A DNA stretch of 64,000 nucleotides from Bradyrhizobium retamae (GCF_001440415.1 NZ_LLYA01000124.1:1-64000), one strand, 5' to 3'. Numbered from the stretch's first letter, positions 8,618 through 17,720 are shown. Notes: a model not told the origin generated them from the letters alone. Made by a program: numbers and translations.

Positions 8618-10117
8618 TTATTGTAATTCCGGCGGCGGCCTGCGGTCGAACACGTCGCCCTTCGGGTTCCGCAGGAGATGGAGCGCATAAGTCTCGATAA
8701 CGAGCGGGCCACGCCTGCGCTCGACCTCCCCGATCTTCTCCACGCTGGCGAACATGTCCCTCAACGGAGGATCCCCCGGCCAGACCTCGCGGACATAGAG
8801 CAACGGGCCGGCAAGCCGCGCTGCATCGGGCTCGGGCATGTTGACCCAGCGGATGCGCAGGTTCTGTTGCGCCACGCAAGTGCCCTTCGGCAGATGGAAG
8901 GCGAGCCAGCCGGTGGTGCCGTAATCCGAGGCGAGCACGCATGTGGCTCCCGTTCGCGCCCTCGCCGCTTCGATCGCTGCGGCAGTTTCGCGCCAGCCGA
9001 TGCCGACGCTGCGCACTGTGGCATCGCGGCGATAACCTGACAGCACGCCGCTGTTGGCCTGTACGACCAGCAGCACGAACATCAGGACGCCGGCGGGCAC
9101 GGCCCAGCGCCGGCAGAAATCGACCAGGCGCTGCCAGCCCGGCTCCCACTCGACCAGATGGGCGGCGACGGCGGCGGCGATGGCAAACGCCGGGTAAACC
9201 GGCGCAAACCAGTTCGCCTCGACGCGCGCATGCAGCGAATGCCAGACGAAATAGGCGACGATGATCCAGAACATCAGGTTGACCAGCGTGCACGCCGGCA
9301 GCGCGCCGGCCCGGCGGCGGAGAAGCGCGTAGAGACCCATTGCGCCGAGGATCCAGACCAGCGGCGTCGCAAACGCGATCTGGGTCGGAATCAGTTCAGC
9401 GATATAGACCGGGCGGAAATCCTCGATCCGCGCCCGCCCCATCTGCTTGATGAAGGAAACCCAGTGGTGCTCGGCGTTCCACAGAATGACCGGCGCGAAG
9501 AGGGCTAGCGCACCGAGCCCGCCGAGATAAAGCCAGGGCGAGACCAGCCAGTGCCGCAGCTTGGGAACCGCGATCAGCCAGATCAGGATGGCGGGTCCGA
9601 AGAACAGTGCGGTGTACTTCGACAAGAGCGCGCAGCCGGCCGCTGCACCGACCGCCAGCCACCACACGCCGCGGCCGGTCTGCAGCACCTTGGCGAGCGC
9701 AAACAGCAGGAGACTGGACGCCACCAGGAGCGGCGCATCCGGCGTCACGATCATGGTGCCGACGGCCGCCATCAGCGTGATGTTCAAAAGGATTGCCGAC
9801 GAGGCCGCCACGCGCCGGCTGCCAAACAGGATGGCGCCGGCCTGGTAGATCGCCCAGCTCATCGGCAGCGCCAGCAGGATCGAGACCACCCGCACGCCTA
9901 ATTCGGTATCGCCTGCGATCAGGGTGCCGAGCCGGATCACCACGGCGACCATCGGCGGATGATCGTAATAGCCGCCGGCAAGATGCTTCGACCACATCCA
10001 GTAATAGGCTTCGTCGAAGGTGATCGGCGTGAACGCGGCAGCGATCAGGCGTAGCGCGATCAGCGCCAGGATCGCCAGACCCGTGTTGAGGGCAACCCGC
10101 GCCTCGTTCGAGGTCAT
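8618..10117 (-). CDS. Glycosyltransferase family 39 (ArnT/PMT-like) membrane protein
   Basis: A 499-residue polytopic inner-membrane protein of the dolichyl-phosphate-mannose-mannosyltransferase/ArnT class (PMT_2). The first periplasmic loop carries the diagnostic FDEAYYWMWSKHL and GGYYDHPPMVA motif with its acidic catalytic Asp-Glu pair. About ten to twelve hydrophobic helices follow (for example LGVRVVSILLALPMSWAIYQ and LYLGGLGALALFAPVILW), then a soluble C-terminal region. Such enzymes move a sugar from a polyprenyl-phosphate donor to lipid A or a glycan on the periplasmic face. The polyprenyl-phosphate glycosyltransferase that could make the donor is encoded 7 bases upstream in the same operon. 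The acceptor is unknown. Confidence 0.9.
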   Translation of the reverse strand: MTSNEARVALNTGLAILALIALRLIAAAFTPITFDEAYYWMWSKHLAGGYYDHPPMVAVVIRLGTLIAGDTELGVRVVSILLALPMSWAIYQAGAILFGSRRVAASSAILLNITLMAAVGTMIVTPDAPLLVASSLLLFALAKVLQTGRGVWWLAVGAAAGCALLSKYTALFFGPAILIWLIAVPKLRHWLVSPWLYLGGLGALALFAPVILWNAEHHWVSFIKQMGRARIEDFRPVYIAELIPTQIAFATPLVWILGAMGLYALLRRRAGALPACTLVNLMFWIIVAYFVWHSLHARVEANWFAPVYPAFAIAAAVAAHLVEWEPGWQRLVDFCRRWAVPAGVLMFVLLVVQANSGVLSGYRRDATVRSVGIGWRETAAAIEAARARTGATCVLASDYGTTGWLAFHLPKGTCVAQQNLRIRWVNMPEPDAARLAGPLLYVREVWPGDPPLRDMFASVEKIGEVERRRGPLVIETYALHLLRNPKGDVFDRRPPPELQ

Positions 10118-10124
10118 CTTCCGA

Positions 10125-11255
10125 TCATCGCCTGCGCCAGACGAACATACCGGACATGGCGTAATTCCAGACCACGCCCATCAGCGCGCCGGCAAGCCCC
10201 GCGAGCCACCAGATCGGCTCCTGCTCGAAGATCGAGAACGCCACGCCGACATTGGCAAGCAGGCCGACGCCGCACACCAGATAAAACAGCAGCAGGCCGC
10301 GCAAGATCGCAAATCCCTTCAGCCGCTGGTCGCGATAGGTGAGGAAATTGTTCAGAATGAAATTGCTGGTCATCGCGACCAGCGCACCAATGGCCTGCGC
10401 CTCAGCAAACCGGGCATTGAAGATTTCGTGCGCGATGAACAGCGCCACGAGATGGACGACAAGGCCGGTCGATCCGACCATTGCGAACAAGAGGAAACGC
10501 AGCGACACCACGTCGTGGGTCAGCTTCGCCAGTACCAGGCCGAGAAAATCCAGCGCCACCATGGAATCGAGCTTGCTTTCGCCGTGCTGGCGCGAACCGA
10601 AGGAGTAGGGAATTTCGATGGTGCGCAAATTACCCTGCGCAGAGGCGACAATATCGAGCAGGATCTTGAAGCCTTGAGTCGAGAGCTGCGGCGCCAGTTC
10701 CTCGAAACGATCGCGGCGAATCATGAAGAAGCCGCTCATGGGATCGGCGATCTCGACCTTCAGCGTGCGCTTGGCGACCTCGGTCGCAAGCTGACTGGCG
10801 CCTGCCCGCTGCTTGTTGAAACTGTCGGCGCTACCGCCCTCGATATAGCGGCTGCCGACAACCAGTTCCGCCTCACCGCTCCGCAGCAGCGCGACCATCT
10901 TCGGCAATTGCGCTTCGTCGTGCTGCAGGTCTGCGTCGATCACCGCAGCATAGGGCGCGCTCGATGCCAGGATACCCTCAATGCAGGCACCCGACAGTCC
11001 GCGTCGCCCGATCCGGCGGATGCAGCGGACGCGGGAATCCTTCTGCGCCAGCCCCCGCACCACTTCCCAAGTTCCGTCGGGGGAATTGTCATCGACAAAG
11101 ACGACTTCCCACGCGATGCCGGCCAGCGTCGCCTCCAGGCGCCGGTACAGCACCGTCACGTTGTCGCGTTCGTTGAATGTCGGGACGACGACCGAAAGCT
11201 CAGGCAAACCGGCCTGCGACGGGGTTTCGGGGCCCGGTTTGATGGCGTCATTCAT
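10125..11255 (-). CDS. GT2 polyprenyl-phosphate glycosyltransferase with C-terminal GtrA domain
   Basis: A 376-residue two-domain protein. The N-terminal GT-A catalytic domain (about residues 20-245) shows LSVVVPTFNERDNV, VFVDDNSPDGTWEVV, the metal-binding AVIDADLQHDEAQLP and SRQHGESKLD. It matches dolichol-phosphate-mannose synthase-type enzymes that load a sugar onto a polyprenyl phosphate. The C-terminal GtrA domain (about 255-375) has four membrane helices and may translocate or tether the lipid-linked sugar. It is transcribed just ahead of the GT39 enzyme, which likely uses its product. The fusion of the two activities is common in alphaproteobacteria. The sugar is unknown. Confidence 0.92.
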   Translation of the reverse strand: MNDAIKPGPETPSQAGLPELSVVVPTFNERDNVTVLYRRLEATLAGIAWEVVFVDDNSPDGTWEVVRGLAQKDSRVRCIRRIGRRGLSGACIEGILASSAPYAAVIDADLQHDEAQLPKMVALLRSGEAELVVGSRYIEGGSADSFNKQRAGASQLATEVAKRTLKVEIADPMSGFFMIRRDRFEELAPQLSTQGFKILLDIVASAQGNLRTIEIPYSFGSRQHGESKLDSMVALDFLGLVLAKLTHDVVSLRFLLFAMVGSTGLVVHLVALFIAHEIFNARFAEAQAIGALVAMTSNFILNNFLTYRDQRLKGFAILRGLLLFYLVCGVGLLANVGVAFSIFEQEPIWWLAGLAGALMGVVWNYAMSGMFVWRRR

Positions 11256-11502
11256 GGGAGCCAGCGTATATCCGCAGCCGCCTCACATGCCAAGGCGGGG
11301 TTCCGGAACAGCCACTCAATCGAGGAAAAACGGCCTTAAGGAAGAGCTCAAAATGCCAACGACCACGAACAGAGGCGCGCGTACATCCGGCGCAGCCAAA
11401 CTATTCATGGTCGTCCCAGCGCCGGAGTCTTGAAGCGTCAACGTCGCCGTTAGATGTAACATGGGAACACCGCCGCGTTCCGCAAGGGGCATCCCGTCTC
11501 TT

Positions 11503-11706
11503 CTAATTCGGCACTTCCCGAATCACCGGCCCGCGCGGCGCTGGCGCAACTGGAACCGGCTGCATCTGCACCGGCGCCGATTGCTGGATGCTGGCCGGTT
11601 TGGCGGGCTTTCCATATTGGCCGATCGGCCCGTAGGCGACGGCGACCACCATCACGACCGAGGCGACGATGGCTCCCAAAAGACCGGCGAATGACTGCGA
11701 ATTCAT
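11503..11706 (-). CDS. Small single-pass membrane hypothetical protein
   Basis: A 67-residue protein beginning MNSQSFAGLLGAIVASVVMV, with one hydrophobic helix at about residues 7-26 and a Pro/Ala/Gln-rich exported or cytosolic tail (VQMQPVPVAPAPRG). The ATG at 11706 has AGGGGAA eight bases upstream; the TTG two codons earlier is less likely. The composition fits a membrane-anchored low-complexity tail. I do not recognise a family. It sits alone between the glycosyltransferase operon and the second phasin, transcribed away from the latter. Confidence 0.7.
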   Translation of the reverse strand: MNSQSFAGLLGAIVASVVMVVAVAYGPIGQYGKPAKPASIQQSAPVQMQPVPVAPAPRGPVIREVPN

Positions 11707-11921
11707 ACTCAACGTTCCCCTACGCCTGACCGGGAACTGATATCATGGAATAAGCACGTGGAGGAATAGTCCCTGAGTCGACATTGAGAAAATCGGCCTT
11801 CGAGTCCACCTTTCAAAATCTGACCACGCGAGTGCCGCGCATCCGACAAGCAAGAACCGCGATTAGATCGCAAACATGGCGGAGTCTCGACCTTTGATTT
11901 GACAGGGAATAGGGGAAGCAG

Positions 11922-12533
11922 ATGTCGAATGCAGATCAGGGCAAGCCGACCGGGAAATCCGGACGGCGCAACCGGAAGGGAGAGCGGGGCAAAAAGGTCG
12001 CTCCCCAAGAGAACCCGACCGTGAGCCCAACAGCGCGCCCGGCGCCGGTTGAACTGCAAAACCCGGATCAGGATCCGCCGCTGCAGCGCGAGCCGGTTCA
12101 CGCGGAAAGCCCGAAGGTCGATCAGCCGGCCATCGACGAACCAGCCGTCGCCGCATCGCCCGAGCCGCAACCGACCCCGGCGCCCTCGCCGGCCGAGCCT
12201 GCGCCAGCCGAGGCTGCCTCGATCCCGTCCGCGCCAGTCGAACCCGCGGCGGAGCCTGCGCCGGTCAGCCTGCAGACCATCGCGAACGCCTATCGCGACT
12301 ACACAAGGAAATCGCTCGAGGATTTCGGGTCCTTTGTCGAGCAGCTCAGCGGCGTTCGCTCGCTCGACAAGGCGATGACGGTTCAAAGCGAATTTGTGAA
12401 GCGGGCTTATGAGACGTCAGTGGCCGAGTCGCAGAAGATCTGCGAACTCCACACCAAACTCGCCAAGCAGACCCTCGAACAACCCTTCAAGGGACTGACG
12501 GGCACTACGCGGGCGCCGCACGGCAAGTCCTGA
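11922..12533 (+). CDS. Phasin family protein with long Pro/Ala-rich N terminus
   Basis: A 203-residue protein. Residues 1-30 are basic (RRNRKGERGKK) and 30-115 form a low-complexity Pro/Ala/Glu-rich stretch. Residues about 115-195 are a phasin domain, seen in LQTIANAYRDYTRKSLEDFG, VEQLSGVRSLDKAM and FVKRAYETSVAESQKICELH. Phasins cover polyhydroxyalkanoate granules and modulate their number and size. The basic, disordered arm could contact DNA or other granule proteins, as in PhaM-like or PhaF-like phasins, but that is inference. The start has a modest AGGGGAAG site. A hairpin terminator follows, so the gene is monocistronic. Confidence 0.85.
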   Translation: MSNADQGKPTGKSGRRNRKGERGKKVAPQENPTVSPTARPAPVELQNPDQDPPLQREPVHAESPKVDQPAIDEPAVAASPEPQPTPAPSPAEPAPAEAASIPSAPVEPAAEPAPVSLQTIANAYRDYTRKSLEDFGSFVEQLSGVRSLDKAMTVQSEFVKRAYETSVAESQKICELHTKLAKQTLEQPFKGLTGTTRAPHGKS

Positions 12534-12575
12534 CGTTCACGTGGTCCGGCGCAACTGGGTGGAAGTGGGTGGAAG

Positions 12576-12606
12576 CAAAAGGCTCCGGTTTTCCGGGGCT
12601 TTTTTC
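12576..12606 (+). terminator. Rho-independent terminator after the second phasin
   Basis: GGCTCCGG and CCGGGGCT pair around a four-T loop with one G-T pair. The stem is preceded by an A run and followed by a T run, about 40 bases after the phasin stop. Confidence 0.8.
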
Positions 12607-12812
12607 AGGGGACCACGCCTATGAGCCGGGGCCCTGCCCGCCCGGCCCCACATGATTGTTCGCCGCAGAAACATCTGCATCCAACTCTACGGCCGTCACT
12701 GCGCGCTATCTCTGGTTTCCGAAAGCTTGTCGTCCGCTGCGACAAACTGGCCAATCACAGCCGGTTTGGCTAACATCGCTCGGAGCCCTCCCCCTTTCCG
12801 AAGAGTCTTCCA

Positions 12813-13637
12813 GTGAGCAAGCCCTCGAAGTCGACCGCAACCAGCAGCGGCAGCATCTATATCGGCATCGGCGGCTGGACCTTCGAGCCGTGGCGCGGCG
12901 TGTTCTATCCCGAGAAGCTGGCGCAGGCGAAAGAGCTGTCCTACGCCGCCTCGAAGCTGACCTCGATCGAGATCAACGGTACCTATTACGGTTCGCAGAA
13001 GCCGGAGAGTTTTCGCAAATGGGCGCGTGAAGTGCCCGACGGCTTCGTGTTCTCATTGAAGGGACCGCGCTTCGCGACCAATCGTCGTGTGCTGGCGGAG
13101 GCCGGCGATTCCGTAAAGCGCTTCTACGATTCCGGCGTGATAGAGCTTGGCGACCGGCTCGGCCCGGTGCTCTGGCAATTCGCGCCGACCAAAAAATTCG
13201 ACGAGGCCGATTTCGGCAAATTCCTCGAACTGCTGCCGCGCAAACTCGACGGCCGCGCGCTGCGCCACGTGGTCGAGGTGCGGCATGACAGTTTCTGCGT
13301 GCCGGAGTTCATCGCATTGCTGCGACAATTCGAGACGCCGGTCGTATTCGCCGAGCACGGCAAATATCCAGCGATCGCCGACGTCGTCAGCGATTTCGTC
13401 TATGCGCGGCTGCAGAAGGGCAATGACGAGCTCAAGACCTGCTATCCGCCGAAGCAGCTCGACGCCTGGGCCAAGCGCTTTCAGGCCTGGGCCGCCGGCG
13501 GCGAGCCCGACGACCTGCCGCGCGTCGACAAGGCCAAGCCGAACAAGATGCCGCGCGACGTGTTCGCGTATGTGATCCACGAAGGCAAGCTGCGTGCGCC
13601 TGCGGGTGCGATGGAGCTGATCGAGCGCGTAAAATAA
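12813..13637 (+). CDS. DUF72 domain-containing protein
   Basis: A 274-residue TIM-barrel-like protein of the DUF72 (YecE) family. The family signature is complete: IYIGIGGWTFEPWRGVFYP at the N terminus, SIEINGTYYGSQKPESF, then the strand FVFSLKGPRFATNRR, then GPVLWQFAPTKKF, and HVVEVRHDSF at the barrel face. The biochemical role of the family is not established. A GTG start at 12813 follows immediately after the CTTCC region; no better in-frame start exists upstream. A DUF488 gene, which often travels with DUF72, lies 1.1 kb downstream on the same strand, separated by an opposing binding-protein gene. Confidence 0.9.
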   Translation: MSKPSKSTATSSGSIYIGIGGWTFEPWRGVFYPEKLAQAKELSYAASKLTSIEINGTYYGSQKPESFRKWAREVPDGFVFSLKGPRFATNRRVLAEAGDSVKRFYDSGVIELGDRLGPVLWQFAPTKKFDEADFGKFLELLPRKLDGRALRHVVEVRHDSFCVPEFIALLRQFETPVVFAEHGKYPAIADVVSDFVYARLQKGNDELKTCYPPKQLDAWAKRFQAWAAGGEPDDLPRVDKAKPNKMPRDVFAYVIHEGKLRAPAGAMELIERVK

Positions 13638-13645
13638 TCAAACGC

Positions 13646-14617
13646 TCAGTCGAGCTTGATGCCGGCCTCGCGGATCAGTTTCGTCCAGGTGTCGTATTCG
13701 GACGCGACGAACGCATCGAGCTTGTGGTCAGGCAAATCCCACGGCTCGCCGCCGCTCTTCTCGAAGCGCTCCTTGAGTTCGGGCAGCGAGGCACGGATTT
13801 CCCGGCGCAGTTTGGCGATGACGTCCGGCGGCGTCTTTGCCGGCGCGAAAATGCCGAGCCAGGAATCGACGTCGAGGCCGGGCACGCCAGCCTCAGACAT
13901 GGTCGGCACATCAGGGGCCAGCGGGCTGCGCTTCGAGGACAGCACCGCAATGCCCCGCGCCTGCCCGGACTGCACGTAAGGCAGCCCGGCGGCGATTGAG
14001 TCGAAGAACAGGTCGATGCGGCCGGCCAGCAGATCGGTGAAGGCCGGCGGAGACCCCTTGTAGGGCACCTCCAGGAATTTGTCGCCCGCAGCCTTCATGA
14101 AGGCAGCCGCTACCAGTTGCTGACCGGTGCCGACGCCAGCCGTCGCGACCGAGATCGAGCCGGGGTTGGCCTTTGCGGCAGCCACGATGTCCGCGAGCTT
14201 GCCGTGCGGCAAATCCTTGCGGCCGACCATGACGTAGCCGAATTTGTAGACCAGCGCGACCGGCACGAAATCCTTGCGTGGGTCGTAGCCGAGCTTGGAA
14301 TAGAGCGCCGAATTGAATGCCATGTTCGAGAGCCCGCCGACCACCAGGGTGTAGCCGTCCGGCTCGCTCTGGCTGGCGGCCTGCGTGCCGACGACGGTGC
14401 CGGCGCCGGGTTTGTTCTCGACCACGAAGGCCTGCCCCATCCGCTTCGACAGCGCATCCGCCACATGCCGCCCGACCAGATCGTAACTGCCGCCGGGCCC
14501 GATCGGGACGATGATCTTCACCGGGCGATCGGGATAGCTTGTCTGGGCGTGCGCTGCGGCAATGCCACAAACGACAAGCACGAGCAGCCCTGCCAGTGTC
14601 CGGCAAAATCGGTTCAT
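13646..14617 (-). CDS. Tripartite tricarboxylate transporter substrate-binding protein (Bug family)
   Basis: A 323-residue periplasmic binding protein of the Bug/TctC family. A signal peptide (FCRTLAGLLVLVVCGIAAAH, cut near AHAQ) precedes the typical YPDRPVKIIVPIGPGGSYD motif that wraps the ligand carboxylate. The second lobe motif VPYKGSPPAFTDLLAGRIDL also matches the family. ATG at 14617 has GGGGGA just upstream; an in-frame start at 14689 is rejected. No TctA or TctB permease is encoded nearby, which is usual for this greatly expanded family in rhizobia and Burkholderiales. The ligand is unknown, probably a small carboxylate. Confidence 0.93.
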   Translation of the reverse strand: MNRFCRTLAGLLVLVVCGIAAAHAQTSYPDRPVKIIVPIGPGGSYDLVGRHVADALSKRMGQAFVVENKPGAGTVVGTQAASQSEPDGYTLVVGGLSNMAFNSALYSKLGYDPRKDFVPVALVYKFGYVMVGRKDLPHGKLADIVAAAKANPGSISVATAGVGTGQQLVAAAFMKAAGDKFLEVPYKGSPPAFTDLLAGRIDLFFDSIAAGLPYVQSGQARGIAVLSSKRSPLAPDVPTMSEAGVPGLDVDSWLGIFAPAKTPPDVIAKLRREIRASLPELKERFEKSGGEPWDLPDHKLDAFVASEYDTWTKLIREAGIKLD

Positions 14618-14760
14618 CGTGTCCCCCGTGCATGCGGCCTTCGAGAGGCTCTTTGCAGGGACTATGCGACATGCCGCGCCCGGCGGCAACGCGGCATATG
14701 GAAATCATCCTCGCACGATCCTAGCTTTCCCGATGACAGATCAACGCACCGGATATCGAC

Positions 14761-15225
14761 ATGGCTCGCAAGACCAAACGCCTCTTCACCATCGGCTATG
14801 AGCAAACGCCGGCGAAGGCTGTGCTCGACGAGCTGGAAGCGTCGGGCGTCAAGCTCTTGGTGGACGTGCGCGCCGTTGCTTCCTCGCGGCGGCCGGGCTT
14901 CTCCAAAACTCAGCTCGCGGCCGGCCTCGACGAGCGCGGCATTTCCTATCTGCACCTGAAGGGCCTGGGAACGCCGAAGGAGGGCCGCGAGGCGGCGCGC
15001 AGCGGCAAGTTCGATCTCCTTCACAGGATCTATTCCAAGCACCTGAAGACCGCTCAGGCCAAGGAGGAGCTCGACGAGCTTTCGGCGCTGGTGAAGCAAT
15101 CGGGACCCGTCTGCATTCTCTGTTATGAGCGCGACCATTCTCATTGTCACCGCCAATGGATTGCCGAGATCATCGAGGATCGCGACGGCGTGAAGGTTGA
15201 AAATCTGGTCGCGCCTCAGGTTTAG
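14761..15225 (+). CDS. DUF488 domain-containing protein
   Basis: A 154-residue protein of the DUF488 family. The N terminus LFTIGYEQTPAKAVLDEL and the strand LLVDVRAVASSRRPGFS are diagnostic. So is the C-terminal CILCYERDHSHCHRQ, whose cysteines and histidines may bind a metal or act catalytically. The function is unproven; members are often found beside DUF72 genes, as here. It is followed directly by a palindromic repeat element. Confidence 0.88.
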   Translation: MARKTKRLFTIGYEQTPAKAVLDELEASGVKLLVDVRAVASSRRPGFSKTQLAAGLDERGISYLHLKGLGTPKEGREAARSGKFDLLHRIYSKHLKTAQAKEELDELSALVKQSGPVCILCYERDHSHCHRQWIAEIIEDRDGVKVENLVAPQV

Positions 15226-15233
15226 GGCCTCTC

Positions 15234-15360
15234 CGTCATTCCGGGATGGTGCGTCAGCACCAGACCTCAGATGCGCAATTGCGCATCGGGGAATCTCGAG
15301 ATTCTCAGGTGCGCAATTGCGCACCATAGTTCGATGGTGTCGCATCGCCCCGGAATGACG
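15234..15360. repeat. Palindromic intergenic repeat with two GCGCAATTGCGC cores
   Basis: The ends CGTCATTCCGGG and CCCGGAATGACG are perfect inverted repeats. Inside lie two hairpins built on GCGCAATTGCGC, flanked by GAATCTCGAGATTC. Close relatives occur at 17620, 31303 and 35910. The element sits in the gap between two convergent genes, where it could also serve as a bidirectional terminator. Confidence 0.85.
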
Positions 15361-15368
15361 GAAAAACA

Positions 15369-16283
15369 TCACCCCTTCCCGTCTAGCTGCAACGTGCCCT
15401 CCATCATCTTCACGCTGCTGCCGCCGACGTGAATGGACGAAATCACGCCATTCTCTTTGCGGACGCGTGTCAGCAATAGGCTCGGCCGGCCAATGTCGAC
15501 GCCCTGCCCGATCCGCAATTTCAGTTCGCCGTCCTTGGTGGGGTCGAGATCGGCAAGCAGCGCCGCGCAGGCGGCCGTCGCGCTGCCGGTGGCCGGATCT
15601 TCGGACAATCCACTGGCGCCAGGATGAAACATTCGCGCCTGCAAATCGCACGGCCTTTCATCGGCCGGCACGTCGCGCGTATAGAAGTAGACGGCGTCGC
15701 TGCCATCGCACGGGAAGGTTTTTGCGAACGCCGCGGCATCCGGCCTGGCACGCCGCAGCGCCTCGCGGGAGGCCACTTCCACCGCGAGGAAGGCCAGGCC
15801 GACCGAGATGACCTGCGGCGGATGACGGTCTGTCTTGACGTCGCCAGCCGATAACGAGAGGCAGGCCGCCGCTTGTTCGACACTGACATCGGACATCCGC
15901 TTGAGCGGCTGCGGCGCCGTGAATTCGGTGCTGACGACCTTGCCATGATCCGTCAGAATCTCGACCGGCACGAGGCCAGCCTTTTCCTCGAACAATAGCC
16001 GCGCCGGCGGCTTTGCTGCCAACGTCGCCAGCACAAAGGCGGTGCCGACATTGGGGTGGCCGGCAAAGGGTATCTCCCGGTTCACGGTGAAGATGCGAAC
16101 CTGCGCGTCGTTCGCGCTCTCGCGCGGCGGCAGCACGAAGGTCGTTTCCGAATAGTTGAACTCGGTGGCGATCGCCTGCATCTGTTCGGTCGACAGCCCG
16201 CCGGCATCGAGCACGACGGCCAGCGGATTGCCGCCGAAGGCGCGGTCGGTGAAAACGTCTACAGTGATATAACGCTTCTGCAT
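15369..16283 (-). CDS. PhzF family isomerase/epimerase-like protein
   Basis: A 304-residue protein with the two-lobed diaminopimelate-epimerase fold of PhzF. The N-terminal lobe has YITVDVFTDRAFGGNPLAVV and the catalytic glutamate in FNYSETTFVLPP. Next comes FTVNREIPFAGHPNVGTAFV. The second lobe shows GLSEDPATGSATAACAA, with the conserved Asp and glycine loop. ATG at 16283 has AGAGAAAGA upstream; the in-frame ATG at 16310 lies inside the preceding gene. No phenazine genes are near, so it is a generic PhzF-like isomerase of unknown substrate. It starts 11 bases after the stop of the cyclase gene, so the two form an operon. Confidence 0.92.
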   Translation of the reverse strand: MQKRYITVDVFTDRAFGGNPLAVVLDAGGLSTEQMQAIATEFNYSETTFVLPPRESANDAQVRIFTVNREIPFAGHPNVGTAFVLATLAAKPPARLLFEEKAGLVPVEILTDHGKVVSTEFTAPQPLKRMSDVSVEQAAACLSLSAGDVKTDRHPPQVISVGLAFLAVEVASREALRRARPDAAAFAKTFPCDGSDAVYFYTRDVPADERPCDLQARMFHPGASGLSEDPATGSATAACAALLADLDPTKDGELKLRIGQGVDIGRPSLLLTRVRKENGVISSIHVGGSSVKMMEGTLQLDGKG

Positions 16284-16294
16284 TCTTTCTCTCC

Positions 16295-17605
16295 CTATGC
16301 CAACCGCCACACGGCCATCGGCCGCTCATAGCCCCTGACCTCCACCTCGCCGAGCGAGACGGCATCGCGGCATGCTTCGCCCAGCGCGTCGCGAACCGCT
16401 TCGGAGATCAGGAATTGCGAGTTGAAATCCTTGTTGAGCGCTTCCAGCCGCGAGGCGAAGTTTACGGTGTCGCCGATCACGGTGTATTCCTTGCGCCGGG
16501 GCGAGCCGATATTGCCGGCGACGACCTCGCCGAGGTGAATGCCAATGCCGATGCGCAGCGGCCAGCTCGCCGCCTCGTTAATCCGCGCATTGGCTTCCAG
16601 CATTTCGCGCGCCGCGGCGACCGCGCGGTGCGCCGGATCCGGCGCCTGCAGCGGCGCGCCGAACAACGCCATGAATCCGTCGCCGAGGAACTTGTTCACG
16701 ATGCCGCCGTGGCGATCGAGAATGTCGACCAGGACGGCAAAGGCGCCATCGAGCCGATCCACCACTTCCTGCGGCGTGCGTGTGCGCGCGCCGGCGGTGA
16801 AGCTGCGGAAATCGACGAACATCACCGCCACGCGGCGGATGTCGCTGTCGGTTTTGGTGCCCTCGGCCATCAAGCGTTCGACCACCTGCGGTGAGACGTG
16901 CTGGCCGAACAAATTGGTGATGCGGTCGCGCGCGGTCGCCGCTTTGATGCTCGCCTCGAACTGCCGCCGCAACTGGTGCCCGACCGCACCAGCGAGCACG
17001 CCGCAGATCAAGATGATCAGGCTGCGCGCAGCGTGATAGTAGATACTGGGCTCGGCCTCTACGCCGGTCGGCGGGTGGTAGAACATCGCCATGCAAAACA
17101 GTTGAACGGCGGCGACCGCGCCGGTGAAGGTGGAGAGCCAGAAGTCCAGCCGCAGCGTCGAGAGGATGATGAAGATGAAATAGGTCAGCGGCACCACGAA
17201 GCCCAGCGCCGCGACCGACCCCATGCTGTTGATGTGCAGCGCCAGCGCGATCGTCGGCATCGAGGTCTCGATCAGCGCGCCCAAATAGCGCCGGAATATC
17301 GGCAGGTCGCGCCCCTGACGCATGTGGCGGGCGATCGCCCCATGCACCCACAGCTCGAACAGGATGAACGGCACGATGATCGAATAAAGATAATGCGGCT
17401 TGAGATTGCCGTGCCACACGCGGCTCACCGCCTCGGGTGCAACCAGGTAGACGGTCCAGAGAATGAGCGCCAAGAGCGCTGTGGTTGCGATCAGCGCCTT
17501 GATGCGGAGCAGCTCGGTCTTCATCACTTCCTGCATCAACGCGCGCTGGAAGTCGGCCGACACCGCCGGCTCTTGCTCCTTCGTCTTCCTGCCCCAGAAC
17601 CTCAC
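16295..17605 (-). CDS. Membrane-bound class III adenylate/guanylate cyclase
   Basis: A 436-residue protein with about six membrane helices in its first 215 residues (for example IKALIATTALLALILWTVYL and SLIILICGVLAGAVG), a short linker, and a class III catalytic domain (about 255-436). Metal ligands are Asp265 in VMFVDFRSFT and Asp309 in KFLGDGFMALFG. The transition-state Asn382 and Arg386 lie in VIGDTVNFASRLEAL. The domain is complete and should make cAMP or cGMP. No separate periplasmic sensor domain is seen, so the membrane helices themselves may sense. It is encoded upstream of, and probably with, the PhzF-like gene. Confidence 0.92.
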   Translation of the reverse strand: MRFWGRKTKEQEPAVSADFQRALMQEVMKTELLRIKALIATTALLALILWTVYLVAPEAVSRVWHGNLKPHYLYSIIVPFILFELWVHGAIARHMRQGRDLPIFRRYLGALIETSMPTIALALHINSMGSVAALGFVVPLTYFIFIILSTLRLDFWLSTFTGAVAAVQLFCMAMFYHPPTGVEAEPSIYYHAARSLIILICGVLAGAVGHQLRRQFEASIKAATARDRITNLFGQHVSPQVVERLMAEGTKTDSDIRRVAVMFVDFRSFTAGARTRTPQEVVDRLDGAFAVLVDILDRHGGIVNKFLGDGFMALFGAPLQAPDPAHRAVAAAREMLEANARINEAASWPLRIGIGIHLGEVVAGNIGSPRRKEYTVIGDTVNFASRLEALNKDFNSQFLISEAVRDALGEACRDAVSLGEVEVRGYERPMAVWRLA

Positions 17606-17619
17606 TGTTTTCTTCCCTT

Positions 17620-17720
17620 GTCATTCCGGGATGGTCCGAAGGACCAGACCCGGAATCTCGAGATTCTCAGGTGCGCAATTGCGCACCATAGTTCGATGCT
17701 TCGCATTGCCCCGGAATGAC
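17620..17720. repeat. Palindromic intergenic repeat with one GCGCAATTGCGC core
   Basis: The ends GTCATTCCGGG and CCGGAATGAC mirror each other. The centre has GAATCTCGAGATTC followed by a GTGCGCAATTGCGCAC hairpin. Its last 60 bases are nearly identical to the element at 15234-15360. It lies between the permease and cyclase genes, both on the minus strand. Confidence 0.85.

Noticed and set aside
10020..11339. Plus-strand open frame of 439 codons
   Set aside because: Antisense to the GT2-GtrA gene; no recognisable domain or ribosome site.
15369..16283. Phenazine biosynthesis gene
   Set aside because: Only the PhzF-like isomerase fold is present; no other phz genes exist in the window.
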